DNA from: Candidatus Hydrogenedentota bacterium
GTDB lineage: Bacteria > Hydrogenedentota > Hydrogenedentia > Hydrogenedentales > JAEUWI01
Assembly (NCBI GenBank): GCA_019637335.1
Contig: JAHBVV010000034.1
Coordinates: forward strand, 1-64,000
Direction of reading: 5' to 3'
Length of the DNA stretch: 64,000 bases
The first letter of the stretch is position 1; each line of letters begins with the position of its first letter. The position numbers and the translations under genes are program-made. Of the stretch, positions 25,633-34,373 are shown piece by piece. Below the pieces are notes generated by a model, which worked only from the letters and a program-made list of their open reading frames with translations, was not told the DNA's origin and searched no databases.

Positions 25633-25655
25633 GTGTCTTGGAGGGGGATGGGTGG

Positions 25656-26723
25656 TCAGGAGGGCAGGGGGGCCCGGGGGAAGGAACCGAGCACCTTCAG
25701 GGTGTGCACCTGGTCCTCGAGTTTCGCCAGGGCTTTCTGGACGGGCTCGTCGTCGATGTGGCCCAGTATGTCGATGAAAAAGACGTATTCCCAGGCCTTT
25801 TTCTGTGACGGCCGCGACTCGATCCGGGTGAGCGAGATGCCGGCTTCGGAAAAGGGCACGAGCAGGTTGAAGAGGGCGCCGGGTTTGTCCTTGATGGACA
25901 CCATGATTGACGTTTTGTCGTCGCCGGTGGGCTTCACCGGCTGGCGTCCCAGCACCAGGAAGCGGGTGAAGTTGTGGGGCGCGTCCTCGATGCGTTCGGC
26001 GAGGAGCTTCAGCGAATAGGTCGTGGCGGCCATCTTGCTGGCGATGGCGGCGGCCCCGGTTTCCAGCGCCGCGCGGCGGGCGGCCTCGGCGGTGCTGGAG
26101 GTTTCGATGAGCTCCGCGCCGGGCAGGTTCGCCCGGAGCCAGTTGCGGCACTGGAGCAGGGCGTTGTCCTTGGAGTAGACGCGCTTCACCTCTTCCAGCG
26201 GGCAGGCCGCCAGGAGGTTCTGCGTGACGTGGAGGAGCATTTCGTTGATGATCTTGAGGTCGGACGAGATGAAGCGATCCTGGGTGTCGCTTACCGAGCC
26301 GCCCATGGAGCTTTCCACGGGCACGATCCCGTAGTCGACGCGGCCGCGCTCGACCTCGGTGAAGATGTCGGTGAAGGAAGGCAGGGGATGGTATTCGGCG
26401 GAGCCGCCGAAAACCTGCATGGCGGCCATGTGGCTGAAGGTATCGCGCGGGCCGAGGAACGCGACGCTGATCGGGCGCTCCAGGGCGATCATGGCGCTGA
26501 TGATTTCGCGGTAGATCGCGGTCATGGCGCTGTCCGGCAGCGGCCCTGTGTTCAGGCGGGCCAGCTTCTCCATCACGTCCTTTTCCCGCTCGGGAACGTA
26601 GATCGGGGCGTTCGATTCCTTTTTGATCTCGCCGATCTTCTGCGCGTAGCGCGCGCGTTCGTTCAGCAGGCGGACGATGTCCCCGTCGATCCGGTCGATT
26701 TCGTTGCGGCATTCTTCCAGCAT
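25656..26723 (-). CDS. pheA: Bifunctional chorismate mutase / prephenate dehydratase (P-protein)
   Basis: The 355-residue enzyme converts chorismate to prephenate and then to phenylpyruvate in phenylalanine synthesis. Residues 1-85 form the AroQ chorismate mutase domain (CRNEIDRIDGDIVRLLNERA and KIGEIKKE). About 88-270 is the prephenate dehydratase domain (VAFLGPRDTFSHMAA, YGIVPVESSMGGSV, HNFTRFLVLG). About 275-345 is the ACT domain for feedback by phenylalanine (KPGALFNLLVPFSEAGISLTRIESRP). Its ATG overlaps the stop of uvrD by one base (TGATG), so it is translated by coupling from the helicase gene, an uncommon pairing. An AAGGAAAAGG site also precedes it. Confidence 0.96.
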   Translation of the reverse strand: MLEECRNEIDRIDGDIVRLLNERARYAQKIGEIKKESNAPIYVPEREKDVMEKLARLNTGPLPDSAMTAIYREIISAMIALERPISVAFLGPRDTFSHMAAMQVFGGSAEYHPLPSFTDIFTEVERGRVDYGIVPVESSMGGSVSDTQDRFISSDLKIINEMLLHVTQNLLAACPLEEVKRVYSKDNALLQCRNWLRANLPGAELIETSSTAEAARRAALETGAAAIASKMAATTYSLKLLAERIEDAPHNFTRFLVLGRQPVKPTGDDKTSIMVSIKDKPGALFNLLVPFSEAGISLTRIESRPSQKKAWEYVFFIDILGHIDDEPVQKALAKLEDQVHTLKVLGSFPRAPLPS

Positions 26724-28858
26724 CAGCGGCCTTTTCCTTCCAGTATTTCCAGCGGCGCCTGCTTGACCATGAGCAACGCCGTACGGCCCGTCTTGAAGCG
26801 GATCCGCGCCTTCAACTTGTCGCCCGAACCCGAGGTAAACATTACCGTACCCGGGCCGAACTTTGCATGCCGGACCTGCGTGCCGATTCTCAGCGCGGGC
26901 TCCGGCGCGTCCGCTTCGTTCGGCGGCGCGGCTTTCACCACCGGGGCGGTGGTGCGCGTGTTGAGGTGCTCCAGGCGGTTGCGCCCGGCCTCGCCCACGA
27001 ATCGGGACACGGTGCGGTTCGGGTGGGTGCGCCCGTAGAGCATCCGCGAGGTGGCCGCCGACAGTACGAGGCCCTGGCGCGCGCGCGTCATGGCCACGTA
27101 GCAGAGCCGGCGCTCCTCTTCGAGGTTGTCTTCCTCGCCGAAATCGACGCCGAAGGGCAGAAGGCCCTCCTCCAGACCGATCAGGTACACATAGTCGAAT
27201 TCGAGGCCCTTCGCGCTGTGGATCGTCATGAGGGTGACGGCGGGCACGTCGCTGTCCCAGGTGTCGACGTCGGCGATGAGCGAGAGATCCTGTAGAAACG
27301 GCAGGAGGCCACGCTCGCCTTTCGCGTCGCGCGTGCGGCAGGAGACCACGAATTCGTCCAGCGATTCGAGGCGCGTGCGGAAGTCCTTCTCGTCGCTCTG
27401 CTGGATGAAGTCGCGGTAGCCGGTTTCGTCGAGCAGTTTTTCGACCAGGTCGCCGAGATCGAGTTCCTTCGCGTCCAGGGCGAGGTCGTCGATGAGGTGG
27501 ACGAGTTCGCCGGCGGCCTTGCGCGCGCGCCCCGGGAGGGTCTCGTCGAGTTCGGTGTCGCGCATGACCTGCAAGAGGGAGCACTTGCGGAGCTGGGCGT
27601 ATTCCTCCAGGCGCTCCTGGGTGGTCGCGCCGATGCCGCGCGCCGGGACGTTTATAATGCGGCGCAGGGCCTCGTCGTCGATCGGGTTGGCGAGCACCCG
27701 CAGGTAGGCGAGCACATCCTTGATTTCCTTGCGGCTGTAGAACTTGATGCCGCCGACCACGGTGTAGTGGATATCCTTCGCGCGCAGCGCCTCCTCGATC
27801 AGGCGGGCCTGGTTGTTGGTGCGGTAGAGCACCGCGACCTGCGCGGGCGAATAGCCTTTCCGGGCCATGTGCCGGATGACGAAATCCGCCTCCTCCTCGC
27901 CGGTCTCCGCCAGGTAGAATCCCACCCGGTCTCCCGGGCCGCTTTCCGTGCGCAGCGTCTTGCCCAGGCGGTTGATGTTGTGCTGGACCACGTTGTTGGC
28001 GGCGTCGAGGATCGTCTGGGTGCTGCGGTAGTTCTGCTCGAGGCGGACGACCGAGGCGTCCGGAAAGTCCCGGGAGAAATCGAGGATATTGTTGATATCC
28101 GCGCCGCGCCAGGAGTAGATGCTCTGGTCCTCGTCGCCCACGGCGAAGATATTGCCGTGGCCCTCGCTGAGGTAGCGCGCGATCAGGTACTGGGCGCGGT
28201 TCGTGTCCTGGTATTCGTCCACGAGCACGTGTCGGTACCGCTGCTGGTAGCGTTCGCGGACGTCCGGGCAATCGCGCAGCAACTCCACCATCAAGACGAG
28301 CAGGTCGTCGAAATCCACGGCCGAGGCGGCCTTCAGCGCGGCGTGGTACGCGTCCCAGAGGTAGCGGCAGGCGATCTCGGCGCGGTCGTCGGGCTCGGCC
28401 TCGTGGTCCGGGGCTTTCACCTCCTGCTTGAGGTTGCTGATCCAATGGAGTGCGTCGCGCGGGGAGACCTCGGCCATTTCCCGGGGCATCGCCTTGACGA
28501 GCCGCTTCATGAGGCTGAGCTGGTCGGCGGCGTCGAAGACGGTGAAGTTCCGGTTTCGGCCCAGGTGTTCGATTTCCCGGCGGAGGACGAAGAGCGCGAA
28601 GCTGTGGAAGGTGCCGAGCCACGACGCCACGCGATCCACTTCCAGACGGCGGGCGAAGCGTTCGCGCATTTCCGCCGCCGCCTTGTTGGTGAAGGTCAGC
28701 GCGAGGAGGTAGCGGGGGTCGACGCCCCGCTCCTCGACGAGCCAGGCCATGCGTTCGATGATGACGCGCGTCTTGCCGCTTCCGGCCCCGGCAAGCACGA
28801 GGAGCGGGCCGTCCGCGGCGGTTACGGCGGCTTTTTGTTCTCTATTCAGTGAAATCAT
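26723..28858 (-). CDS. UvrD/PcrA-type DNA helicase
   Basis: This 711-residue superfamily 1A helicase unwinds DNA 3' to 5' in repair and replication restart. Visible motifs are Walker A LAGAGSGKT (22-30), LTFTNKAAAEMRER (motif Ia), VDEYQDTN (motif II), GDEDQSIYSWRGA (motif III), YRSTQTILDAANN (motif IV), TIHSAKGLEFDYV (motif V) and VAMTRARQGL (motif VI). The C-terminal VRHAKFGPGTV segment resembles the Tudor-like RNA polymerase-binding tail of PcrA, which favours PcrA. The start at 28858 gives the standard MISLNREQKAAV; upstream in-frame codons run into unrelated low-complexity sequence. Confidence 0.95.
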   Translation of the reverse strand: MISLNREQKAAVTAADGPLLVLAGAGSGKTRVIIERMAWLVEERGVDPRYLLALTFTNKAAAEMRERFARRLEVDRVASWLGTFHSFALFVLRREIEHLGRNRNFTVFDAADQLSLMKRLVKAMPREMAEVSPRDALHWISNLKQEVKAPDHEAEPDDRAEIACRYLWDAYHAALKAASAVDFDDLLVLMVELLRDCPDVRERYQQRYRHVLVDEYQDTNRAQYLIARYLSEGHGNIFAVGDEDQSIYSWRGADINNILDFSRDFPDASVVRLEQNYRSTQTILDAANNVVQHNINRLGKTLRTESGPGDRVGFYLAETGEEEADFVIRHMARKGYSPAQVAVLYRTNNQARLIEEALRAKDIHYTVVGGIKFYSRKEIKDVLAYLRVLANPIDDEALRRIINVPARGIGATTQERLEEYAQLRKCSLLQVMRDTELDETLPGRARKAAGELVHLIDDLALDAKELDLGDLVEKLLDETGYRDFIQQSDEKDFRTRLESLDEFVVSCRTRDAKGERGLLPFLQDLSLIADVDTWDSDVPAVTLMTIHSAKGLEFDYVYLIGLEEGLLPFGVDFGEEDNLEEERRLCYVAMTRARQGLVLSAATSRMLYGRTHPNRTVSRFVGEAGRNRLEHLNTRTTAPVVKAAPPNEADAPEPALRIGTQVRHAKFGPGTVMFTSGSGDKLKARIRFKTGRTALLMVKQAPLEILEGKGR

Positions 28859-29181
28859 TCGGATCGTTACCGGGAATCGGGGTGCTTTTCGAGGGTGCGG
28901 GCGGCGGCGCAACCACACGGTGGCCCGCCGCGGCTGAGGCGGGCTTTCGCCTGCCACGCAATCGGCAAAACGGCGCGCCCTTGCGCGCGCGGGTATTGAA
29001 TCAAGGCGGGAGACGGTCCCGAGCTTCCGCCCGAGGGGCACTTGCCCATTCAGGCCGGACGCCACCGCGCGGGCGCCTGATCCTACGTCAGCCCGGGGCC
29101 TATTTCAAGTTGCCGTTTGGCGTGCGGGCTGGTACCATGGCGCGGAAACCAGGCTGTGTCACGCAGAACAGGGAGAGTGGA

Positions 29182-29943
29182 ATGCTCAAGCGCATCGCCG
29201 TCGCAGGTACCGAAACCGTGGATAAGGCGCTTGCCGCCGAGGCGGCGGAACAGGGCCTCCAGCTCAAGCCGATGCCGTTGGGCGCGGCGCTGCCGCCGGG
29301 ATCCGGCGCGACGCTGGCGCCCGCCGAGCCGTCATCGCTCGCGGCGGCCGCGGCGATGGCGCTGGCGCACGACAGCCTGCTGGTGTTGCTGGCGGAGGCG
29401 GTGGACAGCCGCGAGGGGCTCGTGATGGGATCCTCGGAGCGCCTTCGCGATCACGCGACGCGCTTTTCGAAGGCGCTGGGGCTCAACGCGGATGAGCAGT
29501 TTTCGCTCGAACGCGGCGCGCTGCTCCACGATGTGGGGAAGATCCTGTTGAGCAACGAGGTGTTGCTGAAGAAGGCCGTGCTCGATTATGAAGACTGGCT
29601 GCTGCTTCAGGCGCACACGACGATGGGGGCCGACCTCCTCCTGGAGCACCAGATCCATGCCGACGTGGCCGATATTGTCCGTTACCACCACGAATGCTGG
29701 AACGGCGAAGGGTACCCGAAGAACCTGGAAAAGGGCGCGATCCCGTTGCTTGCCCGGATCATGAAGGTGCTGGATGTGTATTGCTCCATGACGAGCCCGC
29801 GGCACTACCGGAGCGGCCACGCGAGCCACGAGGAGGCCATCAAGCACCTCAAGGAAGAACGCGGGGAGCGGTTCGACCCCGAACTCGTCGACGCGTTCCT
29901 GAAGTCCGATGTGGGCCGCCCCTTCGACTGGGCGGGGGAGTGA
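29182..29943 (+). CDS. HD-GYP domain protein (putative c-di-GMP phosphodiesterase)
   Basis: In this 253-residue protein, residues 1-60 are a short Ala-rich N-terminal region without a recognisable receiver domain. The HD-GYP domain covers about 65-245: LLHDVGK with H116-D117, and RYHHECWNGEGYP with H169-H170 and GYP at 177-179. Such enzymes hydrolyse cyclic di-GMP and control motility and surface polysaccharide. GGGAG lies about 7 bp before the ATG. The domain stands without a visible sensor module, so the input signal is unknown. It is divergent from the uvrD-pheA operon and has a convergent TlpA-like gene downstream. Confidence 0.88.
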   Translation: MLKRIAVAGTETVDKALAAEAAEQGLQLKPMPLGAALPPGSGATLAPAEPSSLAAAAAMALAHDSLLVLLAEAVDSREGLVMGSSERLRDHATRFSKALGLNADEQFSLERGALLHDVGKILLSNEVLLKKAVLDYEDWLLLQAHTTMGADLLLEHQIHADVADIVRYHHECWNGEGYPKNLEKGAIPLLARIMKVLDVYCSMTSPRHYRSGHASHEEAIKHLKEERGERFDPELVDAFLKSDVGRPFDWAGE

Positions 29944-29949
29944 GGGGCG

Positions 29950-30672
29950 CTATTCGGCGGGCGGGATGGGCGTCCTGCCGGGCTGGGTTGGTTCCAGGGG
30001 TTCGGGCGGGGCTTCGGTTTCGGCCGGCGGCGCCGGTTCACGTTGCGCGGGCGGCGCCGGCTCGCTGGTCTGCGCCAGCGATTCGAGAAACCCGCGCGCG
30101 TCGGGGCTGTCCCAGTCCATCGCGCCGGCGTGGCGGAACACGATGAAGCCGTCCGGCGCGATGATGTAGGTCGTGGGGGTGCTGTGCGCCTCGAAAGCCG
30201 AGGGGATCTCCGCTGATTTTCCGGTAAAGACCGGGAACTCGACGCCGTGCAGCGCGACGGCGTCGTCCAGATCGGCATCCGGATCGAGCGCCACGGAAAC
30301 GAAGGCCAGGTCGAGGTGTTGCGTATCGTTGTAGAGCGCGTTCAGGCCGGGTATTTCGGCGACGCACGAGACGCACTCTGGACGCCAGAGGTGCAGGAAG
30401 ATCGCGCGGCCCCGCAGCGCGCGGAGGTCCACCGGCTCGCCCGCGGCGTCTTCCAGCATCCAGCCGTAGTCCGCCAGCAGCCGGACCGGTTTCAGTTCTT
30501 TCGTTTCCGCCATTTTGTGGATGGCCTCTTTCTGGTAGAAGGCGTAGAGCCCGAGCAGGGCGGCCAGCAGCAGGGCCGCGCCGGTCACCACGCCCACGCA
30601 GCCCACGGTGACAACGTGTTTCCAGGTTGACGGCTTTCTTTCCGGCGGTGTGGGATTGGGTGGTTCTGTCAT
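29950..30672 (-). CDS. Membrane-anchored TlpA-like thiol-disulfide oxidoreductase
   Basis: The protein (240 residues) has a cytosolic N-terminus rich in proline and one membrane helix (about 20-47). A periplasmic thioredoxin-fold domain carries CVSC (C100-C103) in LWRPECVSCVAEIPGL and the cis-Pro region STPTTYIIAPDGFI. The last 40 residues are a Pro/Glu-rich low-complexity tail. Proteins of this type reduce cytochrome c apoproteins or other periplasmic disulfides. WRPEC instead of the common WxxWCxPC is a modest departure. It converges on the HD-GYP gene with only 6 bp between stops. Confidence 0.88.
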   Translation of the reverse strand: MTEPPNPTPPERKPSTWKHVVTVGCVGVVTGAALLLAALLGLYAFYQKEAIHKMAETKELKPVRLLADYGWMLEDAAGEPVDLRALRGRAIFLHLWRPECVSCVAEIPGLNALYNDTQHLDLAFVSVALDPDADLDDAVALHGVEFPVFTGKSAEIPSAFEAHSTPTTYIIAPDGFIVFRHAGAMDWDSPDARGFLESLAQTSEPAPPAQREPAPPAETEAPPEPLEPTQPGRTPIPPAE

Positions 30673-30797
30673 AGTTCACGGCGCCTTCTCTGCTGGGTGG
30701 AAATCGACTTTGCGGCTCCATTCTACCGTAATTTGGCCGGATAAGGGGAGCAGGGCAACCCGGGGTTCGCTTCGACCCGCGCTCCCCGTGGTTCGCG

Positions 30798-31263
30798 CCT
30801 CCCGCCGCTACCCCGACCGGGACAGGCGCGCGCACCGGCGGTGTTCGGGAAGGGCGGCGGTCGCATGCGCGGGACGCCGGTCTATGTGCGTGGGGTCGAG
30901 GTGAGCAGCGCGCACCCGTCCCTTGGCGGCGCCACGCAATTCCGCCTCCGGCGGATTCGTGTGCCTGGAGCAACGCCAACCGACCGCCGCCATCAACATC
31001 CTACACGAGCGGCGAAATCGCCCCATGAATCCAAGCCTCTCCGCAGGTGTGCCACGGACAAGCCCGCAAGGGCTTGCCCGTGCCAAGTCTTCCCCGGGGA
31101 CCGACACGCCAAAACCACGACAATCATGCCTCCCACCGCTACCCGGACCGGGACAGGCGCGCGCACCGGCGGTGTTCGGGAAGGGCGGCGGTCTCTTGCG
31201 CGGGACGCTGGTCTATGTGCGCGGGTTCGAGGTGGCCGGCGCGCACCCGTCCCTTGGCGGCGC
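30798..31263. repeat. Direct duplication of a 135-bp block
   Basis: Blocks 30798-30932 and 31129-31263 are nearly identical, from CCTCCCxCCGCTACCC to CCCGTCCCTTGGCGGCGC. Between them lie a diverged copy of the 4362-type palindrome (30930-30967) and a hairpin, GGCACGGGCAAGCCCT-like, near 31051-31083. No gene is seen. Confidence 0.8.
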
Positions 31264-31280
31264 AGACGTCCACAAGAGCG

Positions 31281-31395
31281 CCCGAGGGACGTACCCGCGC
31301 ACAGGCGCCAGACGTTGCGGCAGGCGCCCTCGCGTCCAATGGCGCCCGGAGCGTCAACGCGTCACGCCGCGGCGCGGGGGTATGTCCCGGTCGGT
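31281..31395. repeat. Hairpin-repeat copy (GGGACGTACC ... GGTATGTCCC)
   Basis: The stretch begins with GAGGGACGTACCCGCGCACA and ends with GCGCGGGGGTATGTCCCGG. The two ends are inverted relative to each other, and the unit is related to the tandem pair at 40811-41065. It is non-coding. Confidence 0.65.
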
Positions 31396-31570
31396 GGCGG
31401 GCCGTCGCGCGCGGGATGCATCGGCATCAAGGGGCGAAATTGCTGCCTGCTCCTTGCTTTTTCAACGCATGCCCCCACCACTTCCGTGCCACGGGGTTCG
31501 GGGCGTCCCGCACCAGTTCCAACTGCCCGCCGCCGCCGCAGCTCGGATCAGCGCCAAGCGTCCGCCGTGG

Positions 31571-31660
31571 CGAATATTCGAACTCCGTAACCTTACCCCG
31601 CGGGTCCGTCATCTCAATCATGGCACCGAAATCATCATTGACGTAACAGGTGGTGATGTC
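31571..31660 (-). pseudogene. RHS/YD-repeat remnant
   Basis: The minus strand reads DITTCYVNDDFGAMIEMTDP followed by RGKVTEFEYS, a recognisable YD-type repeat as in RHS proteins. Stops bracket it within about 100 codons and no longer RHS frame remains. It is probably a relic of a large surface or polymorphic-toxin gene. Confidence 0.55.
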
Positions 31661-31680
31661 CAGACCAAGAGATAGATTAA

Positions 31681-31705
31681 TGGGTGGCTGTCCCTAGTTA
31701 TTCGT
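31681..31705. repeat. REP-like sequence
   Basis: TGGGTGGCTGTCCCTAGTTA resembles the REP-like end at 34261-34290 (ATAGGTGGCTGTCCCCGGTT). It lies beside the RHS remnant and may mark an older insertion of the same transposase family. Confidence 0.55.
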
Positions 31706-31901
31706 GGGCCGTCGACTTCGGAGCGCCACACGAAGTCCTGCTTGAAGCCATTGTTGCACTTGACGGTTGAATCTGCCTTTCCGAAATAGATCGTCGTGCA
31801 AGCGCTTTCATGGCCTATAGCGAACGCTTCCGATAGTTCCCGGTGGGTTGTTGTCGAAGAATTCGGTAATCGAGGAATAGCCTGCGCCAACGCCGAGGCA
31901 A

Positions 31902-33239
31902 TCAAAGCTCTTTCTTGCGAAGCTCGGCGTTTGGAAAACCATCCGTCACGTCTACAAGGCGCACGCCATCCATCGCGATGCCGTTGGGCTTGTGGCCCGT
32001 CAGGCGGACGCAGAAAAACACGGCGGTCTTGGATTCGCCGAGAACGATGTCTTTCTGCGGAATTTCGCTCTCTTGCCCTCCGGTCTGGTTCATGATCCAG
32101 TCGTCCGTGTGCTCCATCGTCTGGTCAAAGCGCCACTTCGAAATTTGTTCCCCGTTCGCCTCAAGTTCCGCCCAGGCGTCCGCCGTCACGATGCGCGTGG
32201 CGTTGTCCATTTCGTAGGCCCGCTCCGGGTCCACAACCCCCGTCATGATCTCAAAGGCCCACTCACCCTCGAATTCCTGCGCCTCTTCCATAATGTGACA
32301 ACGCAACGCGGGCCGAAAGATCCGGCCCGGCGTCTGGGCAATGAAGAATCGATACATGCCGCCATGGCTATTCGGGCTTTCGCTCAGAATTGACTGTGCG
32401 CACCGGCTCACGAGCTCTCGAGTATGGCCCATCATCCCCGCTTGGGTTTCCGTGACGGACTCCATATCAGGATAGATCTGTTCTCTAAAGACTAGCGGCG
32501 AATCCTGCGAATTCCAGCCGGTCCAATTGGACGCGATGCCATTGGTAAAGGGGTGGTAGAAATACTCTATCTGGTCGGTCTCGCACGTGTATATATAAGA
32601 AGCGTTCGTCGGGAGGCCATCCTTGAATCCAACAATATACGCATAGCGATATATGTTGGAGCCTAATCTTCCGGCAGGCACGGAGTGAAAGGGCCTTGGA
32701 TCCTTGATATCCCTCGTGCCGCTAACTGGAACACCCCCGCCTCCCAACCCACATGCATAGACCGAGGTGTAGCGATGTTTCTCGTGCCAGCGGAACGTGT
32801 GGCGGTGCTGTTTCGCGTCATAGCCCGCGCTAACACTGCCCACGGGCGGTAACAGCCCGAGTCCCGTTTCTGTACCGCCGATGACGACCTCCCCGCGAGA
32901 GCCCGCCAGGTATAGGCCAGGTATCCGCGACCATTTTTGACGGTAGTCTGGATCAAGACGTGTGGCGACCGAAGCGAAGAAATCTTCCACGGGAAAAGCC
33001 AGCAAGCCTTCCCTAATCGCTGCCCGAATTAGGTCATGGGAATCGCCGGGCTTCGTGACGACCTTGATCGAGGCATGGGCCTCATGCCGCTTGTGGACAA
33101 TTTCAAGCGTTCCACCGCTGGCCGCCCCGGTAAAATTGAACTCGGCGCTCGGAGTCCAAGACCAACCTTGAGCGGGTGACCAAAGAGCAACACCCAAGGA
33201 CACCGCGGCGATAAACGTATGTACAGTCAAGAATCGCAT
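31902..33239 (-). CDS. Exported hypothetical protein of lower G+C
   Basis: The protein (445 residues) has a signal peptide MRFLTVHTFIAAVSLGVALW with a cleavage region near AQGWS. It has no domain I recognise. It contains four cysteines after the signal (in YACGLGGG, YTCETDQ, SRCAQS and LRCHIM) and a late FFCVRLTG segment, and many aromatic residues, so a beta-rich secreted fold is likely. The ATG at 33239 is chosen for the signal peptide; an upstream start would add an unlikely leader. Base composition is clearly lower than the surrounding genes. It lies between an RHS-like relic and an ORF fragment next to a transposase, which marks it as accessory. Confidence 0.65.
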   Translation of the reverse strand: MRFLTVHTFIAAVSLGVALWSPAQGWSWTPSAEFNFTGAASGGTLEIVHKRHEAHASIKVVTKPGDSHDLIRAAIREGLLAFPVEDFFASVATRLDPDYRQKWSRIPGLYLAGSRGEVVIGGTETGLGLLPPVGSVSAGYDAKQHRHTFRWHEKHRYTSVYACGLGGGGVPVSGTRDIKDPRPFHSVPAGRLGSNIYRYAYIVGFKDGLPTNASYIYTCETDQIEYFYHPFTNGIASNWTGWNSQDSPLVFREQIYPDMESVTETQAGMMGHTRELVSRCAQSILSESPNSHGGMYRFFIAQTPGRIFRPALRCHIMEEAQEFEGEWAFEIMTGVVDPERAYEMDNATRIVTADAWAELEANGEQISKWRFDQTMEHTDDWIMNQTGGQESEIPQKDIVLGESKTAVFFCVRLTGHKPNGIAMDGVRLVDVTDGFPNAELRKKEL

Positions 33240-33279
33240 GTATGGGGACCTCCATTCCTCAATATGCGCATTTTCACAG

Positions 33280-33503
33280 CTACCAGTCACGCTCATGGGG
33301 AGGAACATACCCCGCTTCTGCCAATGTCATGCCGCAAGGTCCATTGGCGACAATTTTTTCGCCGCTGTCTGTACTCGAATTTCCCGTATAAAACTCTTTG
33401 AAGCTGGACTCCCAATCCATTACCTTTGCGTAATTTGGATCACCTGTGTCAATGACCCCTTCATTGCAAGCTGACCCTGCACACGGATTATCACGTGTTG
33501 GAT
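33280..33503 (-). pseudogene. 3' fragment of an unidentified gene cut by the REP/transposase element
   Basis: The minus strand reads NPCAGSACNEGVIDTGDPNY, AKVMDWESSFKEFYTGNS and MTLAEAGYVPPHERDW before a stop at 33280. The frame continues upstream only through the transposase end, in another frame. It looks like the C-terminus of a larger protein, possibly an RHS or secreted protein, truncated by the insertion. It ends 41 bp before the exported-protein start. Confidence 0.4.
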
Positions 33504-34290
33504 GGGGACACAAATAGAAACAGACACCTAGTTTCTCCTCCCGCCACCCGTCTTTATCTTCCGCGGGCGGCCGACGGGCAGGGCGCGGAGGCGGCGGCCG
33601 AGTTGGGCTTCCAGCATACTCAGGAAGCCGGCCGTGCCCAGGGGGCGGCCGGTGTGGGTGTTCCGGCGGAAGGTTTCGGCGAAATCGGGGTCGATCCCCT
33701 GCTCCAGCACCGCGCGCCAGCGGGCTTCGTTGCCGTGGATCTCGCGCCAGCGGTCGAGGTCGAGCAGGCCGTCGTCCTTTCGCTCCCCCACATGCACGGC
33801 GGCACTGGACCACGGGTATCGCCAGGGCTTCCGCACCATCTTCGCGCGGACCGGATTTTGTTCCACGTAGTGCATCGCGTTGCCGTAGTGGGCTTCGTCG
33901 AGCGTGCAGGAGTGGAAACGCCCCTGCCAGAGATGGCCGCTTCGCTGGTGCAACTGGTTGATGTACTGGCTGTAGCGGAAGTGCGTACGCCCGATGGCGT
34001 TGGCGAGGGCCTCCTCCACCTCCGGCACGGCAATGATATGCACGTGGTTGGTCATCAGACAGTAGCCGTGGATGCGGAGCCGATAACGCTTCGCGTATTG
34101 CCGCAGAAATTGGAGGTACACCCGCCGGTCGTCGTCCACAAAGAAGACGTCCTGCTGGTTATTACCGCGCTGGGTGATGTGGTGGGGCTCTCCCGCCACC
34201 ACGATGCGTGCGAGTCTTGGCATGGAGCAAGTATAGCGCGGGAGCGGGTATTTGTCAAGAATAGGTGGCTGTCCCCGGTTGTTCCGGGCG
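33504..34290 (-). mobile_element. REP-associated tyrosine transposase (RAYT) element
   Basis: A Y1 transposase gene is bounded by REP-like sequences: 34261-34290 (ATAGGTGGCTGTCCCCGGTT) upstream of its start, and 33504-33530 (minus strand TAGGTGTCTGTTTCTATTTG) at its end. Total length is about 787 bp. RAYT genes flanked by such sequences mobilise or maintain REP elements. Confidence 0.65.
33528..34223 (-). CDS. REP-associated tyrosine transposase (Y1/IS200-like)
   Basis: The 231-residue protein has the Y1_Tnp fold. It begins MPRLARIVVAGEPHHITQRG and carries the metal-binding HUH motif in LMTNHVHIIAVP. The nucleophile region is YVEQNPVRAKMV, and HLWQGRFHS and PWRYPWSSAAVH are typical of the RAYT branch. 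The C-terminal basic tail (GRPRKIKTGGGRR) fits DNA binding. The frame is intact, so it may be active. Unlike IS200 transposases, RAYTs are usually single copy and act on REP hairpins, copies of which lie at 34261 and 31681. Confidence 0.92.
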   Translation of the reverse strand: MPRLARIVVAGEPHHITQRGNNQQDVFFVDDDRRVYLQFLRQYAKRYRLRIHGYCLMTNHVHIIAVPEVEEALANAIGRTHFRYSQYINQLHQRSGHLWQGRFHSCTLDEAHYGNAMHYVEQNPVRAKMVRKPWRYPWSSAAVHVGERKDDGLLDLDRWREIHGNEARWRAVLEQGIDPDFAETFRRNTHTGRPLGTAGFLSMLEAQLGRRLRALPVGRPRKIKTGGGRRN

Positions 34291-34373
34291 ATTCCGAGCC
34301 GGTTTTTCTGGATTTCCCTGCGTGATATGGGTAGTTTGTCGCAAAATGGGATCGATCCATCCCCCCCGCGCCC

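Noticed and set aside
25656-28622. A 988-codon minus-strand frame that would extend pheA upstream
   Set aside because: The upstream part is an off-frame reading of the helicase gene; the P-protein starts at 26723 with its own ribosome site and domain start.
31618-31905. A TTG-started 95-codon frame directly after the exported protein gene
   Set aside because: It overlaps the REP-like motif and reads the RHS remnant in a different frame; no ribosome site or family pattern supports it.
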